A stretch of 64,000 nucleotides of DNA from assembly GCF_001298465.1 (NCBI RefSeq), contig NZ_CP012541.1, positions 1,240,001 through 1,304,000 on the forward strand, written 5' to 3'. Below the pieces are notes generated by a model. That model did no database searches and was not told the origin of the DNA. It worked only from the letters and a program-made list of their open reading frames with translations. Source of the stretch: Campylobacter concisus (lineage in GTDB: Bacteria; Campylobacterota; Campylobacteria; Campylobacterales; Campylobacteraceae). The position numbers were made by a program, and so were the translations under genes. Below, piece by piece: positions 44,506 to 53,573 of the stretch (position 1 is the first letter of the stretch; each line of letters begins with the position of its first letter).

Positions 44506-45527
44506 ATCTCCTCCTGTGTTTTTTTAGTTATTAGATCAACTATCTGCGCTTTGATCGGCTCATAGCTAAAGCCATCTTTGAAATTTGCAAAGAGCCCGCC
44601 GCTAGCATTGACGTGACCGCCGCCGCCAACTAGGTGTTTTGCCATAGCGCTAACGTCAAGCTTGCCATTTGCACGAAAGCTTAGCGTTTTTTTATTTGTC
44701 ACGTCGATAAAGAAGTCAAATTCAGGATTTGCCACTAAAAAGTCGTTGCCGATAACCGAAACATTGCCGACATTGTAAGTTAAAATTCCTTTATGATCTT
44801 TATAGCTTATGCTAAATTTCTCTTTATTTTCACTAAGTTTTTTTACGACATAGTTTGAGATTAGATTGCTTAATGTGTCGTCCTTATCCTCTTTGAAAAA
44901 TAACTTCTTAATCGCATGCACCTGCATATCAAGGCCGATATAGTCGTTTTTCTCGTTAAAAAATTTGCTAGCTTCTTTTAAGATATGATCCATATATAGG
45001 TTGTTTTCAGCCTCAAACATCACCTTATTTATCTCTTTGGCGTTTGCCACAAGTCCCAAGCAGACCTTGCCCATCTCAAAATTTTTATCATCTTTTAGCC
45101 AGATATCTACGGCATTTACGACGCCACTAAAAATTTCAAGCTCTTTGTTTTTGCCAAAAATTCCTGCAAAAAAGTCGTAAGTGATCTTTGTAGCACACCT
45201 TGAACTATCCAAAAAATACCATGGATAGGCGCTTGCACACTCGGCACCGCTTTGGTGATGATCAAGCAAAAATAGCTTTATATTTTTACCCTCTATCATC
45301 TCAGTAAAGCTTTCGCACTGGGCTAGAGTTAAATTTAGATCAGTAATCAAAATGATGTTTTTATCATCGTTTGAGGTATCTATCTCAGCTAAAATTTGAG
45401 CAAATTTATCATCTATCTCTCTGCCGTAGTTTGAGTTTAGAAATTTCACATCTTTGAAGTAAAAATTTGTTATATACTGAGCACCGTATCCGTCAAGATC
45501 GGTGTGTGAGAGGTGATAAATTTTCAT
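44502..45527 (-). CDS. DHH/DHHA1-family phosphoesterase
   Basis: The 341-residue protein has the DHH metal motifs HTDLDGYGAQYI near 8-19, LITDLN, and FLLDHHQSGAECA near 88-100. The C-terminal DHHA1-like MAKHLVGGGGHVNASGGLF binds the substrate. Family members hydrolyse short RNAs, cyclic dinucleotides or pAp (NrnA/GdpP-like). No sensor domain is attached. It is encoded 9 nt from the flhA stop, in a possible operon with the 75-residue gene. The exact substrate is unknown. Confidence 0.82.
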   Translation of the reverse strand: MKIYHLSHTDLDGYGAQYITNFYFKDVKFLNSNYGREIDDKFAQILAEIDTSNDDKNIILITDLNLTLAQCESFTEMIEGKNIKLFLLDHHQSGAECASAYPWYFLDSSRCATKITYDFFAGIFGKNKELEIFSGVVNAVDIWLKDDKNFEMGKVCLGLVANAKEINKVMFEAENNLYMDHILKEASKFFNEKNDYIGLDMQVHAIKKLFFKEDKDDTLSNLISNYVVKKLSENKEKFSISYKDHKGILTYNVGNVSVIGNDFLVANPEFDFFIDVTNKKTLSFRANGKLDVSAMAKHLVGGGGHVNASGGLFANFKDGFSYEPIKAQIVDLITKKTQEEI

Positions 45528-45536
45528 CGTTTTCCT

Positions 45537-47732
45537 TTATAAATTTTCTATTTCTATGACGCCAACCGTTTCAAATGGCGTATTTGCCGAGATCTCAGCA
45601 AAGCTTAGCACCACGATGTCGATGGCAAAATTTGCACAGATATTTGCTATAAATTTTCTTAGACTTGGCTCCACACAAAGCACCATTTCGCCATGCTGAC
45701 TCATCGGACGTTTCTCTTTTTCATGCCTTAGAGCCTGAACGATCGATGAAGTTTGAGCCACATTTATCATAAGGTGATACGCGCCGTCTTTATACTGCAC
45801 CGCGTCCATAAGCTTTTGCTGCGCAGCACTATCTAAAATGTAAAAATTTAGCTGACCTTTCTCATCGACATAAAGCGAGGTGATAACACGTGAGAGCGCT
45901 GCGCGTACGTGTTCGATAATCATGTCTAGGTTTTTACTAACCTCGGCGATATCGCTAATTGATTCAAGTATGCTAAGCAGATCTTTGATCGGTATATTGT
46001 CTTTAAGCAGCGCTTTTAAAACCTTTTGGATCAAATTTATAGGCGCGATCCTTAGCGTATCCTCGACCACGACTGGATAATCGATCTTTAGTTTGTCTAA
46101 TAAATTTTGCGTCTCTTGGCGAGTTAGAAGCTCGGCTGCATTTTGCTTGATAAGCTCGCTCATGTGCGTTGAGATGACGCTTGCAGGATCAACTATCGTG
46201 TAGCCACTAAGTATGGCGTCCTCTTTGACGCTAGCATCGATCCAAAGAGCATCCAGCCCAAAAGCTGGCTCTTTTGTCGGAATTCCCTCGATATCTTCGC
46301 TAACTAAACCGCTATCCATCGCTAGAAATTTATCCGCATAAATTTCACCCTGACCGATCACGATACCTTTTAGCTTAAAGCGGTATTCGTTTGGCGGTAG
46401 TTGAAGATTGTCACGAATTCTTATCTTTGGCATCAAAAAGCCAAGACTTGAAGCGATATTTCGCCTCATGGCGCGAATTCTCTCAATGAGATCCACATCA
46501 GCTAGCTTTAGCAGACCATATCCTAGGTCGAGCTCTAAAATTTCAAGCTTTAATATGTCATTTATCTTTGTCTCTTCTTCTCTTGCTATCTCTTCGTCGC
46601 TTTTCTTTGGAACCTTAGCAGCGGTGCCACTTGTCGCACCAGCTCCTGCGGCACCAGACACACCTGTTCCAGTCTTTTTAGAAGCAGCTTTGTCTTTTGG
46701 CGCAAGGTTTAAATTTAATCCACCATCTTTGGTCTGCTTGATGATGTAGCCAAGCCCCAAAAACAGTAATGCAATGAAGCCAAGAGATAGTGTCGGAAGT
46801 CCAGGAACAAGAGCAAACATAAAGAGTATGAAGCCCACTATTAGTAAGGTTTTATAGTCTCCCAAGAGCTGATTTAGAGTGCCTTCTGCAAAGTCCTCAT
46901 CGTCTTTGCTAGCCCTTGTGATGATGATAGCAGTTGCTGTTGATGTGATAAGTCCTGGGATCTGACTCACAAGACCATCACCGATAGTTAGGATCGTATA
47001 ATACTGGGCCGATGTAGCCATATCAAGGTTATGTTGAAACGAGCCGATGGCAAAACCGCCAATGATGTTGATGATAGTTATGATGATACCGGCTACGGCG
47101 TCACCTTTTATAAATTTAGACGAACCGTCCATGGCACCGTAAAAATTTGCCTCGCCGATGATAGCCTGGCGCCTTTCGCGCGCTGTTTTTTCATCGATCA
47201 GACCTGCATTTAGATCCGCGTCTATTGCCATTTGCTTACCTGGCATCGCATCAAGTGTAAAACGTGCTTGCACCTCGCTCACGCGGGTTGAACCCTTTGT
47301 TACGACCATAAAATTTATGAGCACCAGGATACAAAAGACGATGGTGCCGATGACAAAGTTGCCACCAACGACGAAATTTCCAAAACTTGAGATGATCTCG
47401 CTGACCGCTTCTGGGCCGTTGTGGCCTTCGCTTAAAATCATACGCGTGGTTGCGATGTTTAGCGAGAGGCGAAAAAGCGTAACAATAAGAATTAGCGTCG
47501 GAAATGTGCTAAGGTCAGTCGGTTTTGGCACGTAAATAGAGATCAATATAATAAGCACTGAAATCGAGATCGAAAGTGCTAAGAAAAAGTCAAGCACCGC
47601 GCTTGGAAGCGGCACGATGATGATAGCAAGGATAGCAACGATGATGCCAACGATGCTAAGACTTTTAAACTTAACAATTGGCGCAAGAAACGGCGCAACA
47701 AGAGTTAAGATGTTATTTTTTTGCTTTGCCAA
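45537..47732 (-). CDS. flhA: Flagellar export apparatus protein FlhA
   Basis: The 731-residue inner-membrane gate of flagellar type III secretion has eight helices in the N-terminal half, with FRLSLNIATTRMILSEGH, the FHIPEP-type cytoplasmic loop GKQMAIDADLNAGLIDEKTARERR near 170-193, and a C-terminal export-substrate-docking domain. Length is typical. The Rrf2 gene ends 2 nt upstream on the same strand. Confidence 0.97.
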   Translation of the reverse strand: MAKQKNNILTLVAPFLAPIVKFKSLSIVGIIVAILAIIIVPLPSAVLDFFLALSISISVLIILISIYVPKPTDLSTFPTLILIVTLFRLSLNIATTRMILSEGHNGPEAVSEIISSFGNFVVGGNFVIGTIVFCILVLINFMVVTKGSTRVSEVQARFTLDAMPGKQMAIDADLNAGLIDEKTARERRQAIIGEANFYGAMDGSSKFIKGDAVAGIIITIINIIGGFAIGSFQHNLDMATSAQYYTILTIGDGLVSQIPGLITSTATAIIITRASKDDEDFAEGTLNQLLGDYKTLLIVGFILFMFALVPGLPTLSLGFIALLFLGLGYIIKQTKDGGLNLNLAPKDKAASKKTGTGVSGAAGAGATSGTAAKVPKKSDEEIAREEETKINDILKLEILELDLGYGLLKLADVDLIERIRAMRRNIASSLGFLMPKIRIRDNLQLPPNEYRFKLKGIVIGQGEIYADKFLAMDSGLVSEDIEGIPTKEPAFGLDALWIDASVKEDAILSGYTIVDPASVISTHMSELIKQNAAELLTRQETQNLLDKLKIDYPVVVEDTLRIAPINLIQKVLKALLKDNIPIKDLLSILESISDIAEVSKNLDMIIEHVRAALSRVITSLYVDEKGQLNFYILDSAAQQKLMDAVQYKDGAYHLMINVAQTSSIVQALRHEKEKRPMSQHGEMVLCVEPSLRKFIANICANFAIDIVVLSFAEISANTPFETVGVIEIENL

Positions 47733-47734
47733 CT

Positions 47735-48139
47735 TTACTTCTTAACGATGTCACTTAGTTTGATCGCATCAAGCATCTCGTCGATCTTACTTTGAAGGCC
47801 GCTAAACATCGACCAAATTTGACAGCTTGAGGCTTTATTTGACGGGCAGCCATCTGCAGAAGATGAGCACTCAAAGACGTTAAGTTCACGTTTTTCAGCG
47901 CACTCTATTATCTTTTTTATGCTTAAATTTTCAGGTTCGTTATTTAGCGCGAAACCGCCATTTGCGCCTTTAAACGACTTTAAAATTCCATCTTTTGCAA
48001 GATTTTGTAAAATTTTGGCTAAAAAGCTTTTTGAAATTTTAAGTTCATTTGAGATTGTATCAACATCAACTGGAGATGATTTTTGAGATATTAAAATAAG
48101 TGAAAGTAGAGCGTATTCGCTTGCCTTTGTAAAAAGCAT
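47735..48139 (-). CDS. Rrf2-family transcriptional regulator
   Basis: The 134-residue protein has a winged helix (LFTKASEYALLSLILISQ, ISKSFLAKILQNLAKDGIL, GANGGFAL) and three C-terminal cysteines in ECSSSADGCPSNKASSCQIW, spaced C-x6-C-x7-C. Cluster-binding Rrf2 proteins such as IscR and NsrR use three cysteines there, so an Fe-S-sensing regulator is likely. It precedes flhA by 2 nt, as in C. jejuni, and is divergent from rpsO. Targets are unknown. Confidence 0.88.
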   Translation of the reverse strand: MLFTKASEYALLSLILISQKSSPVDVDTISNELKISKSFLAKILQNLAKDGILKSFKGANGGFALNNEPENLSIKKIIECAEKRELNVFECSSSADGCPSNKASSCQIWSMFSGLQSKIDEMLDAIKLSDIVKK

Positions 48140-48245
48140 TTATCTTCCTTAAGTCTTTAAATAGCCCTAATTTTATTAAATTTTTACTGCATTTTTCATT
48201 AATTTTTAAAAAGCGTAGTTTTATCTAACTTTATGTTTTAAATGC

Positions 48246-48251
48246 TATAAT
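48246..48251 (+). promoter_or_regulatory. Sigma-70 -10 box for rpsO
   Basis: AATGCTATAATCG carries a perfect TATAAT 34 nt upstream of the rpsO ATG. Confidence 0.6.
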
Positions 48252-48285
48252 CGCTCTTCCAAAATTCACCAATCAGGAGGTCATT

Positions 48286-48558
48286 ATGGCTTTGGATTCG
48301 GCTAAAAAAGCTCAAATAGTTGCGAAATTCGCTAGAAAAGAGGGAGATACAGGCTCTCCAGAAGTTCAAATAGCTCTTTTAACAGCTAGAATAACTGAAC
48401 TTACAGAACACCTTAAAATTTTCAAAAAAGACTTTTCATCACGCTTAGGTCTTTTAAAACTAGTTGGTCAAAGAAAAAGACTTTTAAAGTATCTTAAAAA
48501 CAAAGACTACACTACATATTCAAAACTAATCTCTGAGCTTGGCTTAAGAGATAAATAA
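48286..48558 (+). CDS. rpsO: 30S ribosomal protein S15
   Basis: The 90-residue S15 has the standard fold and motifs [17 protein letters not shown] near 21-37, [20 protein letters not shown], and [26 protein letters not shown] precedes the ATG. It is monocistronic with its own terminator. Confidence 0.98.
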   Translation: MALDSAKKAQIVAKFARKEGDTGSPEVQIALLTARITELTEHLKIFKKDFSSRLGLLKLVGQRKRLLKYLKNKDYTTYSKLISELGLRDK

Positions 48559-48564
48559 TCCATC

Positions 48565-48590
48565 GGAGAGCGATCTGCTCTCCTTACTAA
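48565..48590 (+). terminator. rpsO terminator
   Basis: GGAGAGC and GCTCTCC form a 7-bp GC-rich stem with a GATCT loop, 6 nt past the rpsO stop. The T run is weak. Confidence 0.65.
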
Positions 48591-48921
48591 AATTCATTTA
48601 TACATTTCTTTTGTTCAAAATTTATAGTCTATTTTAAAATTTTCCATCTTTAGTATTAATTTATCTACTCACAATACGACTAATCTTTTTAAATAAGGTA
48701 AAATTAGAATTAATTTTTTCATTTTATATAAAAAGCTAAATCTCTATATCTTTATTTCTTTTATAATAAATTTATCAATTTTAAATAAATTTTAAAACCC
48801 CTAAATAATTGACTTTAATAGAATTAAATTAATTTTAACTTAAATTAAAAATTTATTTTTATAGATAAAGAATTTTTATTAAAGATTAAGAATCCGGCTA
48901 GTAATATTATCCATATAAAAA
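48591..48921. other. AT-rich gap upstream of fdhF
   Basis: This region is very AT-rich with no credible ORF on either strand. I looked for sigma-54 -24/-12 spacing and TTAAC-N4-GTTAA boxes and found none. Confidence 0.5.
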
Positions 48922-48938
48922 TATGCATATATTGCATA
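48922..48938. promoter_or_regulatory. Inverted repeat before fdhF
   Basis: TATGCA-TATAT-TGCATA is a perfect 6-bp inverted repeat 3 nt upstream of the AAAGGAG ribosome binding site. It is an operator candidate; no known regulator was matched. Confidence 0.35.
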
Positions 48939-48953
48939 GTAAAGGAGAAAATG

Positions 48954-51230
48954 ATGAAAGAAGGCAAAGTCATCTGTCCTTATTGCGGGACAGGCTGTCA
49001 AGTAACCTTGCATGTGGAAAACAATGTCGTTCGTGCCGCCACTGGCGTTGAAGACAATCCAGTCAACCAAGGAAATTTATGTTTAAAAGGCTTTTATGGC
49101 TGGGATTATGTTGCAAGTCCAGATAGACTCACAAAACCATTAATTAGAAAGAAAAATGGTGTATTTTCAAAGGATGGTGATTTTGAGGAAGCTAGCTGGG
49201 ATGAGGCACTTGATCTTGTCGTAGAAAAAATGAAAGAAACCAAAGCAAAATATGGTCCAGACGCATTAGCCGGAAATTTCTCAGCACGTTGCACACTTGA
49301 AGACAACTACGTTGCTCAAAAACTAATGCGTGCCGTAATTGGTACAAACAACGTCGATCACTGTGCTAGAATTTGACACGCTCCGACAGTAGCAGGACTT
49401 GCTAAAACAATCGGAAACGGAGCTGCCACAAATAGCTTTACAGAGATTGGCACTTATAGTAATTGCATATTAATGATAGGCTCAAACCCAGAAAATGGTC
49501 ACCCAATCGCAGCTATGCACATCCAAAGAGCACTAAACCGCGGTGCGAAACTGATCGTCATTGACCCTATCAAGACTGAGTTTGCAAGCAGAGCCGACAT
49601 CCACTTACAACTAGAGCCTGAGCACAATATCCCAGTTATCAACGCACTTCTTTACACTATCATCGAAGAAGGCCTTGTAAATGAAGAATTTGTAAGAGAT
49701 CACACAATAGGTATTGAGTATGTCAAAGAAGCTGTAAAAGACTATGCTCCAGAGGTCGTGGCTAAATACACAAGGCTAAATCCAGAGGATATCAGAGCGG
49801 CTGCTAGAATGTACGCTACCACAAAGCCAGCTGTCATCACTCACGGCATGGGTGTAACTCACTTTAACCACGGCGTCGGCGGAGTTTGCGATGTATCAAA
49901 TTTATTCTTGATCACTGGTAATATCTGCGAGCTTGGCACAGGCGACTTGCCGCTTAGAGGTCAAGAGAACGTTCAAGGCTGCTGTGATATGGGCGTTTTA
50001 CCAAATATTTTCCCAAATCTTGGCTCAGTAACTGATCCAGAGCAAAGAGCTTGGTTTGAGAAAATGTGGCACCTAGAACCTGGATTTTTGAGCTCAAAAA
50101 TAGGCGTTCACAAAACCGAAGTACCTGATGCGATCCTTGATGGCAAAGTGCATTTCTTCTGGACTATCGGCGAAAATCCAGTCATCTCTGAGCCAAATAC
50201 AAACCACTTCTTAAAAGGTATCGCTCATGTTGATTTCTACGTCGTACAAGACCTATTTTTAACCGAGACTTCACTAAAAGCTGACGTCATACTTCCAGGC
50301 GTTGCAAGTAGCGAGAAAGAAGGACTTTATACAAACGCAGAGCGCCGCGTACAGCACAATGAAGCAGTCATCACACCTCCAGGAGATGCTAGACAAGACT
50401 GGTGGATCGTTTGCGAGATCGCACGCCGTTTAGGTGCAACAGAGGGCTTTAACTTCAACTCACCAGAAGAAATTTGGGAAGAAGTTAGAAAATGCGACCC
50501 AAGACGATATGGCGGCATGAGTTATTACCGTATCAAAAAATATCACGGACTTCACTGGCCATGTCCGAACGAAGATGATATGGGCGGTCAGAGCCTCTAT
50601 CTTGATAAGAAATTTTTCACACCTGATGGCAAAGGTCGTTTTGTACCATGCCTCTTTGTGGATAAGGCCGATAAGATCGAAAGTGCAAAACTTGAGTTTG
50701 CTAAAAAGATGAATATGTCACCTGAGTATCCTATCATGGCTGGCTCAGTCGATGAAAAGACTGACGATGAGTATCCGATACAACTTCTAACCACTAGGAA
50801 GGTTTATCAATACACCGTTGGCACTATGACAAGACGCTCACGAGCGATCGAAGAAGGCGGAGATAGTATCGGACCTATCGCCGAAATGAATCCAGCACTT
50901 GCAGCAAGATATGGTTTAAAACAAGGTGATTTCATCAAAGCATGGAGTAGATACGGCTATATCGTCGTAAAAGCTGAAGTAACAGACATCGTGCCTGATG
51001 GCATCATTCAGATGACTTTCCACTACTGGGAGAGCTCTTGCAATGAGCTAACAAGCAGTGGCTGGGACTACATCAGTAAGACTCCGACATTTAAAGCAGC
51101 TATTCAGATCAAAAAGATCGATGAAGAAGAATTTTTACGAGTTCGCGAACTAAAACGCATAAAATTCCAAACTTCAAAGATCATTTATGATGACTTCCAC
51201 CACCACGGAAATGCAGCGATAAATGAGTAA
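48954..51230 (+). CDS. fdhF: Selenocysteine formate dehydrogenase, FdhF type
   Basis: The 758-residue molybdenum/tungsten bis-MGD enzyme oxidises formate. It has an N-terminal 4Fe-4S site (C8, C11, C15, C43) and DHCARI-U-HAPTVAGL, with UGA at 49374-49376 giving selenocysteine 141 (E. coli FdhF uses residue 140). Downstream cofactor motifs include MIGSNPENGHP, LPLRGQENVQGCCDMG and GENPVISEPN. The frame continues intact after UGA, and a SECIS-like hairpin follows. No Tat signal: a cytoplasmic FdhF-type protein, probably a formate-hydrogenlyase component. The second ATG has the better spacing to AAAGGAG. Confidence 0.95.
49374..49422 (+). promoter_or_regulatory. Selenocysteine UGA codon and bacterial SECIS-like hairpin
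   Basis: After the UGA, TAGCA and TGCTA (49390-49404) form an apical 5-bp stem with a GGACT loop. CTCCG and CGGAG (49381-49385, 49418-49422) can close a lower stem. The apical loop starts 18 nt after the UGA, a distance within the range for bacterial SECIS elements. Confidence 0.7.
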
Positions 51231-51262
51231 ATTTAGCGGGTAACTCCCGCTAAATTTCTTTT
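51229..51262 (+). terminator. fdhF terminator
   Basis: AAATTTAGCGGG and CCCGCTAAATTT form a perfect 12-bp stem with a TAACT loop, followed by CTTTTAT, overlapping the fdhF stop codon. Confidence 0.85.
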
Positions 51263-51282
51263 ATAATTGAATTTTGTATAAC

Positions 51283-51926
51283 TTATAAAATTTTCGATAC
51301 TACAAAGCCAAAAAAATCACTTACTTTTATGTTGGATTTTTTGATTATTTCTATAAGTCTTTGATAATTATTAAGTGCATCAAAAAATTGTTTTTCATTT
51401 AGTTCTTTATCTTTAAGATAAGCTTGAACGGTAGCTTTAAATTTTTCTTTGTCTAAAAATTTCTCAAATAAAGAAAATAAAATATTAATCCTGATTTTTA
51501 AAATTTCATTATTTAATCCATAATCAGCAAATGAACCAAGATTATTTATTGCATTTATCATTTCACGCTTTTGAACACTACTTTGTATATGAATTTTAAC
51601 TTCGCCATTTTGCTCATTGTAGATGGTGCTAAATTTTTTAGCAATATTTATAAGAGTTTCTCTAACTATCTCATCGCCATTTTGTTTCGGATATCTCAAA
51701 TGCGCATTTAAATCCAAGCTCTTTACCTTTGTCTCGCTTATCTTTAATAAATTTGATATTCATAATTTGATAGCCCTTTAAAATCACTAGAAAGTAGATG
51801 AAATATAAGAATTTCAGTTTCACTTTTACTCATTGCACCAAAACTAGCAGATAAGTAATGTTTCAAAAATTCTTTACCAAAATTTACACTTGCTTTATCT
51901 ATAATTTCTTGTATTGTTTGTGCCAT
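51283..51926 (-). pseudogene. Frameshifted helix-turn-helix-containing gene
   Basis: Two minus-strand frames (51744-51926 and 51283 to about 51759) join into one protein if a single base is restored. The first ends FKGLSNYE then runs out of frame; the second contains ISNLLKISETKVKSLDLNAH. With one extra A at about 51759 the junction reads LSNYEISNLLKISETKVKSL, a clear helix-turn-helix. The whole would be about 213 residues, beginning MAQTIQEIIDKASVNFGKEF. The downstream part has no good start of its own (only TTG). The function is not recognised. A sequencing error is the main alternative. Confidence 0.75.
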
Positions 51927-51978
51927 AAAATACTCCTTATATATTTGAAAGTAAAAACAGATATTTTTAAATAAAAAT

Positions 51979-52683
51979 TTACTTAAACGCCAAAAAACTC
52001 ATGAAATTTCCCCATTTAAATGCGCTCTCGACACGCTTAAAGCCAGCATTTAGGGCTAAGCTTCTATTTTCTTCTTCAGTGTATGGCACTAGCACATTTT
52101 CAAGCGCCTCTCTTTTTTGGGCGATCTCATAGCGTGAGTAGCCTTGTGCCTGCTTGTAGTCTTCATAAATTTCTATGACGCTTTTAGTAAGTTTTTTATC
52201 TTCAAAGATGATCTTTTCACTAAACAAAAAAACTCCATTTTCATTTAGTCCGTTATAAATTTTTTGCACTAGATCAGCCCTTTTTGGCGGTCTGATAAAC
52301 TGCAAAGTATAGTTTGCCAAAACTGCGTCAAAACCCACTAGCTCACACTTTAAAATATCATCAAGCAAAAATTTTATCTTTGCTCCATAAGCCTTTGCCT
52401 TATTTTTGGCATTTGCTAGCATCGCCTCAGAGTTATCCACGCCACTTAGCACGAGGTCATTTCTAAGATTATTTAGCAAAAGCAGGCTATTTGCCGTCGA
52501 GCAGCCAAGGTCGCATACACTTGCATCTTTTGGCAAAATTTTAGCAAGCAGCTTTGCATTTAAATTTGAACTAACGTCGTAAAATGGCACTGAGCGCGAG
52601 ATCATATCATCAAATACACTCGCCACAAAGTCATCAAATTCAAACTGCTTACCTATAGGCTCTTTAAAAATTTCATCTCTCAT
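51979..52683 (-). CDS. cmoA: Carboxy-S-adenosyl-L-methionine synthase CmoA
   Basis: The 234-residue SAM-dependent enzyme makes carboxy-SAM from prephenate for CmoB. It has FDDFVASVFDDMISRSVPFYD near 16-36, VCDLGCSTANSLLLL near 56-70, GVDNSEAML and ANYTLQFIRP near 123-132. CmoB is in the same window (37458-38327). It overlaps ribF by 4 nt. Confidence 0.93.
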   Translation of the reverse strand: MRDEIFKEPIGKQFEFDDFVASVFDDMISRSVPFYDVSSNLNAKLLAKILPKDASVCDLGCSTANSLLLLNNLRNDLVLSGVDNSEAMLANAKNKAKAYGAKIKFLLDDILKCELVGFDAVLANYTLQFIRPPKRADLVQKIYNGLNENGVFLFSEKIIFEDKKLTKSVIEIYEDYKQAQGYSRYEIAQKREALENVLVPYTEEENRSLALNAGFKRVESAFKWGNFMSFLAFK

Positions 52684-53573
52684 ATACCAGCTCCGTATCC
52701 GTCAAAGTATCTCATTGTCTCGTTGCCAAAAAGATCGCACACGCCAACACAAGCTCTAGCTCCGTTTATATCGCATTTGATCTGTTCTTTTAGCTCTTCA
52801 AGTGTGTCAAATTTTTTATTATCTCGCAAACGTTTTATAAAACAAACCGCAACGTGCTTCGTTACTTTTGGCGCGACCTCGTCTAAGATGTGCGTCTCGA
52901 CACTAAAATTTCCATCCGTACTAAGTCTGTTGCCTATAAAAGTGACCGAGCCGTAGGTATATGAGCCTATCCTGGTTCTTGTGGCGTATACGCCGTCTTT
53001 AGGCAACAGATAGTTTTTTACATCCAAATTTAGCGTTGCAACTAGCTCCTTTGCACCGATGCCCTGCCCTTTTATCACGTTGCCCTCGACCGAGTACTCC
53101 CTGCCTATTAGCCTGTTTGCCTCTTCGATGTTGCCTTGGCGTATCAGCTCCCTAATGGATGAGCTATGCACGCCCATGCCGTCATAACAAACCTCATCAA
53201 CGACGACCACCTCACCATCAAAAATTCTTTTCAAATCGTGCTTATCCCACGCTCTATTTCTGCCAAATCTAAAATCAAACCCAACAACGATCTTTTTTAA
53301 ATTTTTAAAATCATGTTTTAGCATCGCGATAAATTCCTCACCACTAAGCCCTTTTATACTCTCAAAATCGTACAAAAAGCAAGGATAGTTTGAGTACTCG
53401 GCTCGCTTTAGCTTTGGCGTGATGTTGGCTTTATTTTTATCGATCACGACAAGTCCGCCAAACTCGCCAAGCTGCTTTAAAAGCTGTTTGTGCCCCCTAT
53501 GCACGCCGTCAAAGTGCCCGATCGCAACGGCAGTGATGTTATCTTTTGTTAAAAGCGTAGAAAAATTCGGCAT
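52680..53573 (-). CDS. ribF: Bifunctional riboflavin kinase/FAD synthetase
   Basis: The 297-residue protein makes FMN and FAD. The N-terminal adenylyltransferase domain has AIGHFDGVHRGHKQLL near 17-32 and IVVGFDFRFGRNR; the C-terminal kinase domain has NVIKGQGIGAKELVATLNLD near 163-182 and DGVYATRTRIG. It overlaps tlyA by 35 nt. The overlap looks genuine because AAAGAGGG lies just before this ATG. Confidence 0.93.
   Translation of the reverse strand: MPNFSTLLTKDNITAVAIGHFDGVHRGHKQLLKQLGEFGGLVVIDKNKANITPKLKRAEYSNYPCFLYDFESIKGLSGEEFIAMLKHDFKNLKKIVVGFDFRFGRNRAWDKHDLKRIFDGEVVVVDEVCYDGMGVHSSSIRELIRQGNIEEANRLIGREYSVEGNVIKGQGIGAKELVATLNLDVKNYLLPKDGVYATRTRIGSYTYGSVTFIGNRLSTDGNFSVETHILDEVAPKVTKHVAVCFIKRLRDNKKFDTLEELKEQIKCDINGARACVGVCDLFGNETMRYFDGYGAGI

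Noticed and set aside
48841-48940. Sigma-54 promoter for fdhF, because TTGC occurs at 48932-48935.
   Set aside because: There is no GG 10 nt upstream of the GC.
49374-49376. Stop codon splitting fdhF into two ORFs, suggesting a pseudogene.
   Set aside because: The UGA sits in the conserved CARI-U-HAPT site, the frame continues intact, and a SECIS-like hairpin follows.
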